This document shows, piece after piece, positions 10,051-20,367 of a stretch of 64,000 nucleotides of DNA. A program made the translations under genes and the position numbers. The notes below the pieces were generated by a model. That model searched no databases and was not told the origin of the DNA. It saw nothing but the letters and a program-made list of their open reading frames with translations. The DNA is from Actinacidiphila bryophytorum (lineage in GTDB: Bacteria > Actinomycetota > Actinomycetes > Streptomycetales > Streptomycetaceae). Within the stretch, counting starts at the first letter, position 1. Each line of letters begins with the position of its first letter. The stretch covers positions 310,001 to 374,000 of the forward strand of contig NZ_JAFFIX010000001.1 in the NCBI RefSeq assembly GCF_016916835.1, read 5' to 3'.

Positions 10051-12678
10051 GTGACCGACAACACTCAGCGCCCCCACGACGGGCAGACCAGCGCCCCCGA
10101 CCTGCCGACGACCTACGCGCCGGCCGACGTGGAGGGGCCGCTGTACGAGCGCTGGGTAGAGCGCGGTTACTTCGAGGCGGACGCCAAGAGCGACAAGCCG
10201 CCCTACGCCGTCGTCATCCCGCCGCCCAACGTCACCGGCAGCCTGCACCTGGGCCACGCCTTCGAGCACACGCTGATCGACGCCCTGACCCGCCGCAAGC
10301 GCATGCAGGGCTACGAGACGCTGTGGCAGCCCGGCATGGACCACGCCGGCATCGCCACGCAGAACGTCGTCGAGCGCGAACTGGCCAAGGAGGGCAAGTC
10401 CCGGCACGACCTGGGCCGCGAGGCCTTCGTCGAGCGGGTCTGGCAGTGGAAGGCCGAGTCCGGCGGGCAGATCTCCGGCCAGATGCGCCGCCTCGGCGAC
10501 GGCGTCGACTGGTCCCGCGAGCGCTTCACCATGGACGAGGGCCTGTCGAGGTCCGTCCAGACCATCTTCAAGCGGCTCTACGACGACGAGTTGATCTACC
10601 GCGCCGAGCGCATCATCAACTGGTGCCCGCGCTGTCTGACCGCCATCTCCGACATCGAGGTCGAGTACGACGAGGAGGACGGCGAGCTGGTCTCGATGCG
10701 CTACGGCGACGGCGACGACAGCATCGTCGTGGCCACCACCCGCGCCGAGACGATGCTCGGCGACACCGCGGTCGCCGTCCACCCCGACGACGAGCGCTAC
10801 CGGCACCTGGTCGGCAGGACCGTCCGGCTGCCGCTGACCGACCGCTCGATCCCCGTCGTCGCCGACGCCCACGTCGACCCGCAGTTCGGCACCGGCGCGG
10901 TCAAGGTGACGCCCGCGCACGACCCCAACGACTTCGAGATCGGCCGCCGCCACGACCTGCCCGCCATCACGGTCATGGACGAGCACGCGGTCATCACCGC
11001 CGCCGGACCCTTCCAGGGCCTGGACCGGCTCGAAGCGCGCTCGGCGATCGTCGCCGCGCTGCGCGCCGAGGGCCGCATCGTCGCCGAGAAGCGCCCCTAC
11101 CGGCACTCGGTCGGCCACTGCTCGCGCTGCAAGACGACCATCGAGCCGCGGCTCTCCATGCAGTGGTGGGTCAAGGTCGGCCCGCTCGCCAAGGCCGCGG
11201 GCGACGCGGTCCGCGACGGCCGGGTCGCCATCCACCCGCAGGAGATGGAGAAGCGGTACTTCGACTGGGTCGACAACCTGCACGACTGGTGCATCTCGCG
11301 GCAGTTGTGGTGGGGCCACCGCATCCCGGTCTGGTACGGGCCGAACGGCGAGACCGTCTGCGTCGGACCCGACGACGAGGCACCTGGAGAGGGCTGGACG
11401 CAGGACTCCGACGTCCTGGACACCTGGTTCTCGTCCGGCCTGTGGCCCTTCTCCACCATGGGCTGGCCCGAGCAGACCCCCGCGCTGGAGAAGTTCTACC
11501 CGAACGCGGTCCTGGTCACCGGCTACGACATCCTCTTCTTCTGGGTCGCCCGGATGATGATGTTCGGCCTCTACGCGATGGACGGCACCCCGCCCTTCCA
11601 CACCATCGCCCTGCACGGCATGGTCCGCGACCAGTTCGGCAAGAAGATGTCCAAGTCCTTCGGGAACGCGGTCAACCCGCTGGACTGGATGGACACCTAC
11701 GGCTCCGACGCGGTCCGCTTCACCCTGGCACGCGGCGCCAACCCCGGCATCGACGTGCCGATCGGCGAGGACTGGGTCCAGGCGTCCCGCAACTTCGCCA
11801 ACAAGATCTGGAACGCCACCCGCTTCGCGCTGATGAACGGCGCCACCGTCGAGGGCGAACTGCCGCCCGCGGAGCAGCTGTCGGCGGTCGACCGGTGGAT
11901 CCTGTCGCGGCTGGGCAGGACCGTCGCCGAGGTCGACGCGCTCTACGACGACTACCAGTTCGCCAAACTCTCCGACGCGCTCTACCACTTCGCGTGGGAC
12001 GAGGTCTTCGACTGGTACGTCGAGCTGTCCAAGACCGTCTTCTTCGCCGGCGGCGAGGGCGCCCGGGTCTCCGGGCGGGTCCTCGGCGAGGTCCTCGACA
12101 CGCTGCTGCGGCTGCTGCACCCCGTCGTCCCCTTCGTCACCGAGACGCTGTGGACGACGCTGACCGGCGGCGAGTCGCTGGTGGTCGCCGACTGGCCCGC
12201 GGACAGCGGCTTCCGCGACCCGGCGGCCGAGGCGGAGATCGCCGAGGTCCAGCGGGTCGTCACCGAGGTCCGCCGCTTCCGCAGCGACCAGGGCCTGCAG
12301 CCCGGCCAGAAGGTCCCGGCCCGGCTCACCCTCGACGGCACACTGCTGGCGCCGCACGAGGACGCCATCCGGCAGCTGCTGCGGCTGCAGCCGGCCGCCG
12401 ACGGCTTCCACGCCACCGCGTCGCTGCCGGTCGCCGGCGTCACCGTCGAGCTGGACCTGTCCGGCGCGATCGACGTGGCCGCCGAGCGCAAGCGGCTCGC
12501 CAAGGACCTGGGCCTGGCCGAGAAGGAGAAGGCCGACGCGGGCCGCAAGCTCGGCAACGAGGCCTTCCTGGCCAAGGCGCCCGAGAAGGTCGTGGCCGGC
12601 ATCCGGGCGCGGCTGGCGACCGCGGAGGCGGACATCGAGCGGCTCTCGGCCCAGCTGGCGGCACTGCCCCGTGCTTGA
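10051..12678 (+). CDS. valS: Valyl-tRNA synthetase
   Basis: 875 aa, class I aminoacyl-tRNA synthetase. It has HLGH (about residues 64-67) and KMSKS (about 532-536), the CP1 editing domain between them, an anticodon-binding domain, and a C-terminal coiled coil (about 800-875) rich in Arg, Lys, Glu and Ala, typical of ValRS. It charges tRNA-Val and clears mischarged Thr. GTG at 10051 has no RBS but a -10 box 6 bases upstream, so it is likely leaderless. folC follows 101 bp later, with its own leaderless-type promoter. Confidence 0.97.
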   Translation: MTDNTQRPHDGQTSAPDLPTTYAPADVEGPLYERWVERGYFEADAKSDKPPYAVVIPPPNVTGSLHLGHAFEHTLIDALTRRKRMQGYETLWQPGMDHAGIATQNVVERELAKEGKSRHDLGREAFVERVWQWKAESGGQISGQMRRLGDGVDWSRERFTMDEGLSRSVQTIFKRLYDDELIYRAERIINWCPRCLTAISDIEVEYDEEDGELVSMRYGDGDDSIVVATTRAETMLGDTAVAVHPDDERYRHLVGRTVRLPLTDRSIPVVADAHVDPQFGTGAVKVTPAHDPNDFEIGRRHDLPAITVMDEHAVITAAGPFQGLDRLEARSAIVAALRAEGRIVAEKRPYRHSVGHCSRCKTTIEPRLSMQWWVKVGPLAKAAGDAVRDGRVAIHPQEMEKRYFDWVDNLHDWCISRQLWWGHRIPVWYGPNGETVCVGPDDEAPGEGWTQDSDVLDTWFSSGLWPFSTMGWPEQTPALEKFYPNAVLVTGYDILFFWVARMMMFGLYAMDGTPPFHTIALHGMVRDQFGKKMSKSFGNAVNPLDWMDTYGSDAVRFTLARGANPGIDVPIGEDWVQASRNFANKIWNATRFALMNGATVEGELPPAEQLSAVDRWILSRLGRTVAEVDALYDDYQFAKLSDALYHFAWDEVFDWYVELSKTVFFAGGEGARVSGRVLGEVLDTLLRLLHPVVPFVTETLWTTLTGGESLVVADWPADSGFRDPAAEAEIAEVQRVVTEVRRFRSDQGLQPGQKVPARLTLDGTLLAPHEDAIRQLLRLQPAADGFHATASLPVAGVTVELDLSGAIDVAAERKRLAKDLGLAEKEKADAGRKLGNEAFLAKAPEKVVAGIRARLATAEADIERLSAQLAALPRA

Positions 12679-12766
12679 GGCCGGGTGCCCCGCAGGGGTG
12701 ACGGCCAGGGCTGATGCCCGAGCGTGCAGGGGGTGGCCCTGGCCGTGAGGCCGGGGCCGCCTTCCG

Positions 12767-12772
12767 TAGACT
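12767..12772 (+). promoter_or_regulatory. -10 hexamer TAGACT, predicted leaderless folC promoter
   Basis: TAGACT ends 7 bases before the GTG at 12780, and no clear RBS lies between. It gives folC a promoter separate from valS. Confidence 0.5.
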
Positions 12773-12779
12773 GGTGGGC

Positions 12780-14309
12780 GTGACCGACCTCCCCCCGAAC
12801 GGCGACCCCGCGGACGATCCGCACCTCCACGAAGCCGACGACGACCTCGCGCCCGGCGCAGGGCCGCGCGAGGCGGACATGGCCGTCATCGAGGCCGGCA
12901 GCCGTACGCTGCGGGCCGGCATCAGCCCGGTGTCCGCGGCCGACGACGTGCCCGCACGGCCCGCCGACCCCGCCGTCGACCGCGAGCTGCGGGAGGTCGA
13001 GGAGGAGCTGCTCGGGCGCTGGCCGGAGACCAAGCTCGACCCGTCGCTGGTGCGGATGGCCGCGATCATGGACGTGCTGGGCGAGCCGCAGCGCGCCTAC
13101 CCGGCGATCCACATCACCGGCACCAACGGCAAGACCAGCACCGCCCGGATGATCGAGCGGCTGCTGCTCGCCTTCGAACTGCGCACGGGCCGCTACACCA
13201 GCCCGCACGTCCAGTCGGTCACCGAGCGGATCAGCCTGGACGGCGCCCCGATCAGCGCCGAGCGCTTCATCGAGACCTACCGCGACCTCCAGCCGTACAT
13301 CGGCATGGTCGACGAGGCCCAGCCGCACCGCCTGTCCTTCTTCGAGGTGCTCACCGCGATGGCGTACGCGGCCTTCGCCGACGCACCCGTCGACGTGGCC
13401 GTGGTCGAGGTCGGCATGGGCGGCAGCTGGGACGCCACCAACGTGGTCGACGGGCAGGTCGCGGTGGTCACCCCGATCGCGCTCGACCACACCGACCGGC
13501 TCGGCGTCACCCCGGGCCAGATCGCCGTCGAGAAGGCCGGCATCGTCAAGAAGGACGCCACCGCCGTCCTGGGCAGGCAGCCCGCCGACGCCGCCCAGGT
13601 GCTGCTCAAGCGGGCCGTCGAGGTGGACGCCACGGTCGCCCGCGAGGGCATGGAGTTCGGCGTCGCCCACCGCGAGGTCGCGGTCGGCGGGCAGCTGCTG
13701 ACGCTGCGCGGCCTGGGCGGCGAGTACGACCAGGTCTTCCTGCCGCTGCACGGCGAGCACCAGGCGCAGAACGCCGCGGTCGCGCTGGCCGCGGTGGAGG
13801 CCTTCTTCGGCATCGGCAGGATGCACCAGCGCACCCTGGACGTGGACACCGTGCGCGGCGCCTTCGCCGCGGTCACCTCGCCCGGCCGCCTCGAAGTGGT
13901 CCGCCGCAGCCCCACCGTGGTGCTGGACGCGGCGCACAACCCGGCGGGCGCGCAGGCCACCGCCGCGGGCATCCGCGAGGTCTTCGACTTCACCCACCTG
14001 GTGGGCGTCGTGGGCCCGAGCGGGGACAAGGACGTACGCGGGCTGCTGGAGGCCTTCGAGCCGGTGTTCGCCGAGATCGTGGTGACCCGCAACTCCACCA
14101 AGCGCGCCATGGACGTGGACGCGCTGGCGGCGCTGGCCGTCGAGGTCTTCGGCGAGGACCGGGTGCAGGTCGAACCGCGCCTGGACGACGCGCTGGAGGC
14201 GGCGATCACGCTGGCCGAGGACGAGGGCGCGTACGCCGGCGCCGGTGTGTTGGTCACCGGTTCGGTCATCACCGTGGGAGAGGCCCGGCTGCTGCTGGGC
14301 CGCAAGTAA
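12780..14309 (+). CDS. folC: Folylpolyglutamate synthase / dihydrofolate synthase
   Basis: About 509 aa, Mur-ligase-like fold. The ATP P-loop is ITGTNGKTSTARM (about residues 112-124). Other motifs are TSPHV, MGGSWDATN, the catalytic LDHTDRLG region and VLDAAHNPAGAQAT. It adds glutamate to (dihydro)folate. A hydrophilic N-terminal extension of about 75 residues (Asp/Pro-rich) precedes the enzyme core, as in other streptomycetes. GTG at 12780 is chosen over an upstream in-frame ATG at 12714 because of the adjacent -10 element. Followed 12 bp later by a DUF4233 gene. Confidence 0.93.
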   Translation: MTDLPPNGDPADDPHLHEADDDLAPGAGPREADMAVIEAGSRTLRAGISPVSAADDVPARPADPAVDRELREVEEELLGRWPETKLDPSLVRMAAIMDVLGEPQRAYPAIHITGTNGKTSTARMIERLLLAFELRTGRYTSPHVQSVTERISLDGAPISAERFIETYRDLQPYIGMVDEAQPHRLSFFEVLTAMAYAAFADAPVDVAVVEVGMGGSWDATNVVDGQVAVVTPIALDHTDRLGVTPGQIAVEKAGIVKKDATAVLGRQPADAAQVLLKRAVEVDATVAREGMEFGVAHREVAVGGQLLTLRGLGGEYDQVFLPLHGEHQAQNAAVALAAVEAFFGIGRMHQRTLDVDTVRGAFAAVTSPGRLEVVRRSPTVVLDAAHNPAGAQATAAGIREVFDFTHLVGVVGPSGDKDVRGLLEAFEPVFAEIVVTRNSTKRAMDVDALAALAVEVFGEDRVQVEPRLDDALEAAITLAEDEGAYAGAGVLVTGSVITVGEARLLLGRK

Positions 14310-14321
14310 GGGGCTGGGTCC

Positions 14322-14657
14322 ATGCGGACGCTCTGTTCGAGCACGCTGATCGGCGAGTTCTTCGTCATCGGCTTCGCCGGGCTGGTCGCGATGAAGAATC
14401 CCGACCTGTCGATGGGCACCGTGTGGACGGTGTCGGGGATCGCCATGGGGCTGTGCGTCGTGCTGTGCGGCTTCCTCAAACGGCCGGGCGCACTGGTCGT
14501 CGGCTGGGCGCTGCAGGTCGGGCTGTTCGCCAGCGGCTTCGTCGTCGGTACGATGTTCTTCCTCGGGCTGGTCTTCGGCGGGCTGTGGTGGGCGTCGATC
14601 CACTTCGGCCGCAAGGTGGACGAGGCCAAGGCGCGGAACGCGGCGCAAGCAGCCTGA
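14322..14657 (+). CDS. DUF4233 family membrane protein
   Basis: 111 aa, with four hydrophobic segments, beginning RTLCSSTLIGEFFVIGFAGL. This small integral membrane family is commonly encoded right after folC in actinomycetes and often before ndk, as here. The 12-bp gap suggests co-transcription with folC. Biochemical function unknown. The call rests on sequence pattern and context. Confidence 0.8.
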   Translation: MRTLCSSTLIGEFFVIGFAGLVAMKNPDLSMGTVWTVSGIAMGLCVVLCGFLKRPGALVVGWALQVGLFASGFVVGTMFFLGLVFGGLWWASIHFGRKVDEAKARNAAQAA

Positions 14658-14668
14658 GACCCGCCTTG

Positions 14669-14674
14669 TAGGCT
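14669..14674 (+). promoter_or_regulatory. Possible -10 hexamer (TAGGCT) for ndk
   Basis: TAGGCT lies about 50 bp upstream of the ndk start, after the end of the DUF4233 gene. There is no good -35; low confidence. Confidence 0.25.
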
Positions 14675-14723
14675 CGTCGTACCAGCAGTCCCACGTCTTC
14701 ACGTATCCAGCAGGAGCCGCCCC

Positions 14724-15137
14724 GTGTCCATGCGCACCCTCGTCCTTCTCAAGCCCGACGCCGTACGCCGTGGCCTGGTCGGGGAGATCCTCGGCCGGAT
14801 CGAGCGCAAGGCGGGCTGGACGGTCGCTGCCCTGGAAATGCGCACGCTGGACCGCGGAATCCTCGAACAGCACTACGCCGAGCACGTCGGACGCCCGTTC
14901 TACGAGCCGCTGGTGGCGTTCATGGAGTCCGGCCCCTCGGTGGCACTGGTGGTCGAGGGCGAGCGCGTCATCGAGGGCGTGCGCGCGCTGGCGGGGCCGA
15001 CTGACCCGATTGCCGCAGCTCCGGGCTCCATCCGGGGGGACTTCGGCACGATCGTCCGGGAGAACCTGGTCCACGCCTCGGACTCCGAGGAGTCGGCGGA
15101 GCGCGAGATCAAGCTGTTCTTCCCCGGTCTGGCCTAA
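14724..15137 (+). CDS. ndk: Nucleoside diphosphate kinase
   Basis: 137 aa, the family's standard length. It begins [17 protein letters not shown], and the active-site motif [15 protein letters not shown] holds the phosphorylated His (about residue 117). It exchanges gamma-phosphate among NTPs and NDPs. GTG at 14724 follows CAGGAG; an in-frame ATG two codons later is possible. It lies just before mreB, as in other streptomycetes. Confidence 0.97.
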   Translation: MSMRTLVLLKPDAVRRGLVGEILGRIERKAGWTVAALEMRTLDRGILEQHYAEHVGRPFYEPLVAFMESGPSVALVVEGERVIEGVRALAGPTDPIAAAPGSIRGDFGTIVRENLVHASDSEESAEREIKLFFPGLA

Positions 15138-15322
15138 CACCCCCGCCGGACAGGGCATATGTCGCGGTCGATCGGGAACCAAACATCCCGACACGGCGTC
15201 ACCATTACAGAGGTCCGCTGTGTGTTCTGATGACAATGACGTCGGAACCCCGACTCCGCGCCGCACCGGTCGCGACTACGATGGAATCTCCGCTCAAGCT
15301 CGGGAAGGCCAGACGTATCCTC

Positions 15323-16357
15323 ATGGCGAACAACATGTCGTTCATCGGCCGTGACATGGCTGTCGACCTCGGGACCGCCAACACGCTGGTGTACGTCAGG
15401 GGCCGCGGGATCGTTCTGAACGAGCCGTCCGTCGTGGCCGTGAACACCAACACGGGCGGCATCCTCGCGGTCGGCTCAGAGGCCAAGAAGATGATCGGCC
15501 GCACACCCGGCAACATCGTCGCGGTCCGGCCGCTCAAGGACGGCGTCATCGCCGACTTCGAGATCACCGAGCGCATGCTGCGGTACTTCATCCTCAAGGT
15601 GCACAGGCGCCGCTACCTCGCCCGCCCCCGGGTGGTCATCTGCGTGCCCTCCGGCATCACCGGCGTCGAGCGCCGTGCCGTGATCGACGCGGCCAACCAG
15701 GCGGGCGCGCGGACCGTGCACATCATCGAGGAGCCGATGGCCGCCGCGATCGGCGCGGGCCTGCCCGTGCACGAGGCCACCGGCAACATGGTGGTCGACA
15801 TCGGCGGCGGCACCACCGAGGTCGCGGTCATCAGCCTCGGCGGCATCGTCACCGCCCAGTCCATCCGGGTGGCCGGCGACGAGCTGGACAACGCGATCAT
15901 CCAGCACATCAAGAAGGAGTACAGCCTGCTGCTGGGGGAGCGCACCTCCGAGCAGATCAAGCTCACCGTCGGGTCGGCCTTCGCGACCAAGGACGACGAG
16001 GAGCACACCGAGATCCGCGGCCGCGACCTGGTCAGCGGACTGCCCAAGACCGTGGTCATCTCGGCGGCGGAAGTGCGCAAGGCCATCGAGGAACCCGTCA
16101 ACGCGATCGTGGACGCGGTCAAGACCACCCTGGACAAGTGCCCGCCGGAACTGTCGGGCGACATCATGGACCGCGGCATCGTCCTGGCCGGCGGCGGTGC
16201 GCTGCTGCGCGGCCTGGACGAGCGGCTGCGGCACGAGACGGGCATGCCCATCCACATCGCCGAGACCCCGCTGGACTGCGTGGCGCTCGGCGCGGGCAAG
16301 TGCGTCGAGGAGTTCGAGGCACTGCAGCGTGTGCTCGACGCCGCCCCCCGCAGATGA
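15323..16357 (+). CDS. mreB: Rod-shape-determining protein MreB
   Basis: About 344 aa, bacterial actin. Phosphate-1 motif [12 protein letters not shown] (about residues 13-24), phosphate-2 [12 protein letters not shown], and the adenosine motif [15 protein letters not shown]. Polymerises on the inner membrane. In Streptomyces, MreB is needed mainly for spore-wall thickening rather than tip growth. ATG at 15323 gives the usual length; ATG at 15335 ([10 protein letters not shown]) and an upstream ATG at 15230 are alternatives. It heads the mreBCD-mrdA-rodA block; mreC starts 126 bp later. Confidence 0.95.
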   Translation: MANNMSFIGRDMAVDLGTANTLVYVRGRGIVLNEPSVVAVNTNTGGILAVGSEAKKMIGRTPGNIVAVRPLKDGVIADFEITERMLRYFILKVHRRRYLARPRVVICVPSGITGVERRAVIDAANQAGARTVHIIEEPMAAAIGAGLPVHEATGNMVVDIGGGTTEVAVISLGGIVTAQSIRVAGDELDNAIIQHIKKEYSLLLGERTSEQIKLTVGSAFATKDDEEHTEIRGRDLVSGLPKTVVISAAEVRKAIEEPVNAIVDAVKTTLDKCPPELSGDIMDRGIVLAGGGALLRGLDERLRHETGMPIHIAETPLDCVALGAGKCVEEFEALQRVLDAAPRR

Positions 16358-16483
16358 CGCGCGGCCCGCAGACGAGCCCGGCTAGCCGGACCATCCGCGT
16401 CATGCGAACCACAGCACAGTAGCTCCGACCGGCCGCGGCCCCACCGGCGGCGGGTCCGATGAGGAAGGCACGGACTGGCGCCC

Positions 16484-17476
16484 GTGAGGGACACAAAGGA
16501 GAGCCGGCTGCTGCTGGTGCTGCTGGTCGTGGTCGCGTTCGCGCTGATCACCGTGGACATCAGGGGCGGTGAGAACTCACCGCTCGACCGGCCGCGGCAG
16601 GCCGCACAATCCGTGTTCGGACCGGTCGAGAACGCCGTGTCCGGTGTCGTCGACCCGGTGGGCAACGCGGTGGACGCGGTGCGCGACTCGGGCGGCCGCA
16701 GCAGCACCATCAGCCGGCTGGAACGCGAGAACGCCGCGCTCAAGCAGCAGCTCGGCAGCAAGGACATCACCCGCAACCGGGCGCAGGAACTCGACAAGCT
16801 GCTCAAGACGGCGGGCGCCGGGCAGTACGCGATCAAGGGCGCGCAGGTCATCGCGATAGGAGCCGCCCAGGGCTTCTCCTGGACGGTCACCATCGACGCG
16901 GGCAGCCACGACGGCATCGCCCGCGACATGACCGTCATCAACGGCGACGGACTGGTCGGCCGGGTCACCACCGTCGGCCCCTCCACGGCGACCGTGCTGC
17001 TCGCCAACGACCCGGACTTCACCGTCGGCACCCGGCTGGAGAACTCCATGGAGCTGGGCTTCGCCAGCGGCCAGGGCGACCGCCCGATGCGGGTCCAGCT
17101 GCTCAACGGCAAGGCCGCCGTGCACAAGGGCGACCGCCTGGTCACCTTCGGCTCCGAGGCGGGCAAGCCCTTCGTCCCCGGGGTGCCGGTCGGCAAGATC
17201 GTCGGTGTCGACCCGTCAGGCGGCAACCTCACCAAGACCCTGCTGGTGCAGCCCTTCGTCGGCTTCACCCGGCTGGACGTCGTCGGCGTGGTCGTCGTCG
17301 GCCCCCGCACCGACCCGCGGGACAGCGTGCTGCCCCCCAGGCCCACCCCGTCGCCCAAGCCCAAGCCCAAGGCGCCCGCCTCGCCGACGACCCCCGCGTC
17401 GCCCGGCAGCACCCCGACCGGCGGCGCCCTGCCCCCGGCGACCCCCACCAACACGCCCACCAGCGGCAGGGGCTGA
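16484..17476 (+). CDS. mreC: Rod-shape-determining protein MreC
   Basis: 330 aa. One transmembrane helix (about residues 8-22: LLLVLLVVVAFALIT), a coiled coil (about 70-105), then the two-barrel MreC core with SWTVTIDAGSHDGI and GLVGRVTTVGPSTATVLL. It ends in a Pro/Ser/Thr/Lys-rich tail from about residue 285 that is probably disordered and extracytoplasmic. GTG start. It links MreB to the penicillin-binding protein. Followed by mreD after 3 bp. Confidence 0.93.
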   Translation: MRDTKESRLLLVLLVVVAFALITVDIRGGENSPLDRPRQAAQSVFGPVENAVSGVVDPVGNAVDAVRDSGGRSSTISRLERENAALKQQLGSKDITRNRAQELDKLLKTAGAGQYAIKGAQVIAIGAAQGFSWTVTIDAGSHDGIARDMTVINGDGLVGRVTTVGPSTATVLLANDPDFTVGTRLENSMELGFASGQGDRPMRVQLLNGKAAVHKGDRLVTFGSEAGKPFVPGVPVGKIVGVDPSGGNLTKTLLVQPFVGFTRLDVVGVVVVGPRTDPRDSVLPPRPTPSPKPKPKAPASPTTPASPGSTPTGGALPPATPTNTPTSGRG

Positions 17477-17479
17477 CCC

Positions 17480-18124
17480 ATGCGCCTGAACCGGATCCTG
17501 CTCCCCACCGTCCTGGTGGTCTTCGCGATGGTCGCCCAGGTCAGCGTGCTGGCCCGGCTCCACCTGCCGGGCGCGGTGCCCGACCTGCTGCTGCTGACCG
17601 TGCTGGGCTTGGCCATAAGCTACGGACATGTCGCCGGCTGCCTGATCGGCTTCTTCGCCGGGCTCCTCGCCGACCTGGCACCGCCCGCCGACCACGCCGT
17701 GGGCCGCTACGCCCTGGTGCTGTGCGTCATCGGCTACGCCGCGGGCCTGTTCAAGCCCGAGTCCGGCCGGCTGCGGACGGCCGCAGGCCCGATGCTCGTC
17801 GTCATCGGCGCGGCGATCGGCACCACCGTGCTCTACGCGGGCGTCGGCAGTCTCGTCGGCGACACCGCGGGCGCCCATGTGGGCCTGGCCAAACTGGTCT
17901 TCACCGCCACCGTCTACGACCTGCTGCTCGCGCCCTTCGTGGTGCCGCTGGTCATGGCGATGGCCCGGCGCTTCGACCACGACCCGCTCTCCGAGGACGC
18001 CGCGGGCGGCTACGGGGGCGGGCGCAGCCGTATGCGGACCGGTATCGCCCCGCAGCGCGCGGGACTCTTCCGCGGCGGCCGGATGGTCAAGGTCGGCTCG
18101 ATGGCCAGGGGAGCACGGCGATGA
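17480..18124 (+). CDS. mreD: Rod-shape-determining protein MreD
   Basis: 214 aa polytopic membrane protein with about five to six hydrophobic segments, starting RLNRILLPTVLVVFAMVAQV. Position between mreC and mrdA and the membrane pattern identify MreD. A basic C-terminal tail (about 175-214) is cytoplasmic. Its stop overlaps the mrdA start by 4 bp (ATGA), so the two are translationally coupled. Confidence 0.9.
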   Translation: MRLNRILLPTVLVVFAMVAQVSVLARLHLPGAVPDLLLLTVLGLAISYGHVAGCLIGFFAGLLADLAPPADHAVGRYALVLCVIGYAAGLFKPESGRLRTAAGPMLVVIGAAIGTTVLYAGVGSLVGDTAGAHVGLAKLVFTATVYDLLLAPFVVPLVMAMARRFDHDPLSEDAAGGYGGGRSRMRTGIAPQRAGLFRGGRMVKVGSMARGARR

Positions 18125-20367
18125 GCGGCAACATTCCCGAGACCGGACGCACCACCCGGATCACCATCCGCCTGGTCATCCTGCAGATCCTGGTCGTCTC
18201 GCTGCTGCTGACCCTCGGCGGGCGGCTGTGGTACCTGCAGATCCGCAACGGCCAGCAGTACGACCAGAAGGCCGCGAGCAACCACATCCAGCAGGTCGTC
18301 ACCCCCGCCGTGCGCGGGCAGATCCTCGACGACCGCGGTGTGCCGCTGGCCGACAACGAGACCAAGCTCGTCGTCTCCGCCAGCCGCACCGACCTGCTCA
18401 AGCAGGCCGACGACGGCAAGGCCGTACTCGACCGGCTGGCCGGTGTGCTCGGCATGAAGCCGGAAGAGGTCTCCGACAAGGTCCGGCTGTGCGACTCCGC
18501 GACGCCCAAGCCGTGCTGGAACGGCTCGCCCTACCAGCCCATCCCGATCACCGACTCGGCCACCACCCAGCAGGCGCTGCAGATCATGGAGCGCCGCGAG
18601 GACTTCCCCGGCATCACCGCGGAGCCCACCGCCGTCCGCCGCTACGCCGCCCCCTTCAAGGCCAACGCCGCCCAGGTGCTCGGCTACCTCGGCCCGGTCA
18701 CCGACGACGAGGTCAGCGCCTCGGAGAAGACCGACACCCCGCTGCTGCGCTCCGACCAGATCGGCCGCTCCGGCCTGGAGAGCGTCTACGACAAGCAGAT
18801 GCGCGGCACCGCGGGCGTCACCCGCTACGAGGTCGACAACCTCGGCCGGGTCATCGGCAAGGCCGGCGACACCCCCGCGGAGCCCGGCAGCAACCTGGTC
18901 ACCAGCATCGACGCGCGCGTCCAGGCGGTCACCGAGAAGGAGCTCAACGACGCGATGGTGGCCGCGCGCAAGACGTACGACACCGTCTCGCACCAGAACT
19001 ACAAGGCCGACTCCGGCGCCGCCGTCGTGATGGACAACCGCACCGGGCAGATCATCGCCATGGCGAGCCTGCCCACCTACGACCCCAACGAGTGGGTCGG
19101 CGGCATCTCGTCGAAGGCGTACAACACGCTGATGGACAAGAAGTCCGACTTCCCGCTGCTGAACCGCGCCATCCAGGGCCAGTCCGCACCCGGCTCCACC
19201 TTCAAGGTGGTGTCCACCAGCGCCGCCATCAACGCCGGCTACCCGCCGGACGGCAACTACCCCTGCACCTCCTCGATGATGATCGGCGACCGGGAGTTCA
19301 AGAACTTCGAGAACGAGAGCTTCGGCGACATCTCGCTCGGCCGCGCCCTGGAGGTCTCCTGCGACACCGTCTTCTACGGCATCGCCTACAACGAATGGCA
19401 GAAGGACGGCGGGACCAACCCCAAGAAGCCCAAGGACTGGTTCTTCAAGACCGCCCACCAGTTCGGCCTCGGCGCCAAGACCGGTGTCGACCTGCCCGGC
19501 GAGGTCACAGGGCGCGTGCCCGACCGCAAGTGGGCCTCCGACTACAACGACATGATGCAGGGCTACTGGTGCCGTACCGCCGCGGCCCACAAGAACGACA
19601 AGAAGAAGAGCTTCGAGGTCCAGATCTCGATCGAGAAGTGCGCCGACCACAACGTCATCCGCGCCGGTGACTCCGTCAACTACGCGATCGGCCAGGGCGA
19701 CACCCTCGTCACCCCCGTGCAGATGGCCCGGGTCTACGCGGCGCTCGCCAACGGCGGCACCCTTTACCAGCCGACTATCGGCAAGGCCGTGATCAGCGCC
19801 GACGGCAAGACCGTCACCCCCATCAAGCCCAAGGTGTCGGGCAAGCTGCCCGACACCAAGGCCACCCTGAAGTACATCGACAAGGCACTCGCGGGCGTGG
19901 TCACCGAGGGCACCGCCGACTGGAAGTTCGGCGGCTGGCCGCAGGACAAGATCCCGCTGCACGCCAAGACCGGTACCGCCGAGGTCGAGGGCAAGCAGAC
20001 CACGTCCTGGTTCGACACCTACACCAAGGACTACACGATCGTCATGACGATCTCCCAGGGCGGCACCGGCTCCGGCGCCTCCGGCGAGGCCGTCCGGCGC
20101 ATCTACGAGGCCATGTACGGCATCACCAAGGACAGCGGCACGATCGACCCCAAGAAGGGGATCATGCCCAAGCCCGTCACCGCGCTGCCGAAGATCTCCG
20201 CGGACGGCGTCGCCACCGCGGCGTCCTACACGCTGCCGGCCGGCGACGACCTGTTCGCACCGGCCCCGGGCGGCTCCCACACCGCGGGCGGCGCCACCCA
20301 GGTGCTCGCCGCACTCGCGCCGGGACGTCCCGAGAAACTGCTGCTGGGCAGGCGGTACTGGTCATGA
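18121..20367 (+). CDS. mrdA: Penicillin-binding protein 2 (class B transpeptidase)
   Basis: About 748 aa. One N-terminal membrane helix (about 15-36), a dimerisation/pedestal domain, then the transpeptidase with SxxK in GSTFKVV (about 359-362), SCD at about 412-414 (the SxN-type motif) and KTGTAE (about 615-617). It cross-links peptidoglycan and works with the RodA polymerase encoded next. ATG at 18121 overlaps mreD, and its stop overlaps rodA (ATGA). The C-terminal tail past about residue 690 is Ala/Pro/Gly-rich. Confidence 0.95.
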   Translation: MSGNIPETGRTTRITIRLVILQILVVSLLLTLGGRLWYLQIRNGQQYDQKAASNHIQQVVTPAVRGQILDDRGVPLADNETKLVVSASRTDLLKQADDGKAVLDRLAGVLGMKPEEVSDKVRLCDSATPKPCWNGSPYQPIPITDSATTQQALQIMERREDFPGITAEPTAVRRYAAPFKANAAQVLGYLGPVTDDEVSASEKTDTPLLRSDQIGRSGLESVYDKQMRGTAGVTRYEVDNLGRVIGKAGDTPAEPGSNLVTSIDARVQAVTEKELNDAMVAARKTYDTVSHQNYKADSGAAVVMDNRTGQIIAMASLPTYDPNEWVGGISSKAYNTLMDKKSDFPLLNRAIQGQSAPGSTFKVVSTSAAINAGYPPDGNYPCTSSMMIGDREFKNFENESFGDISLGRALEVSCDTVFYGIAYNEWQKDGGTNPKKPKDWFFKTAHQFGLGAKTGVDLPGEVTGRVPDRKWASDYNDMMQGYWCRTAAAHKNDKKKSFEVQISIEKCADHNVIRAGDSVNYAIGQGDTLVTPVQMARVYAALANGGTLYQPTIGKAVISADGKTVTPIKPKVSGKLPDTKATLKYIDKALAGVVTEGTADWKFGGWPQDKIPLHAKTGTAEVEGKQTTSWFDTYTKDYTIVMTISQGGTGSGASGEAVRRIYEAMYGITKDSGTIDPKKGIMPKPVTALPKISADGVATAASYTLPAGDDLFAPAPGGSHTAGGATQVLAALAPGRPEKLLLGRRYWS

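Noticed and set aside
14724..14780. Programmed frameshift in ndk from the overlapping second frame (14770-15354)
   Set aside because: The standard frame encodes the complete 137-aa enzyme; the other frame is composition-driven.
11982..15266. A 1094-codon minus-strand frame across valS-folC-ndk, and similar long frames over proBA and mreB
   Set aside because: These are third-position GC artefacts opposite genes with unambiguous catalytic motifs.
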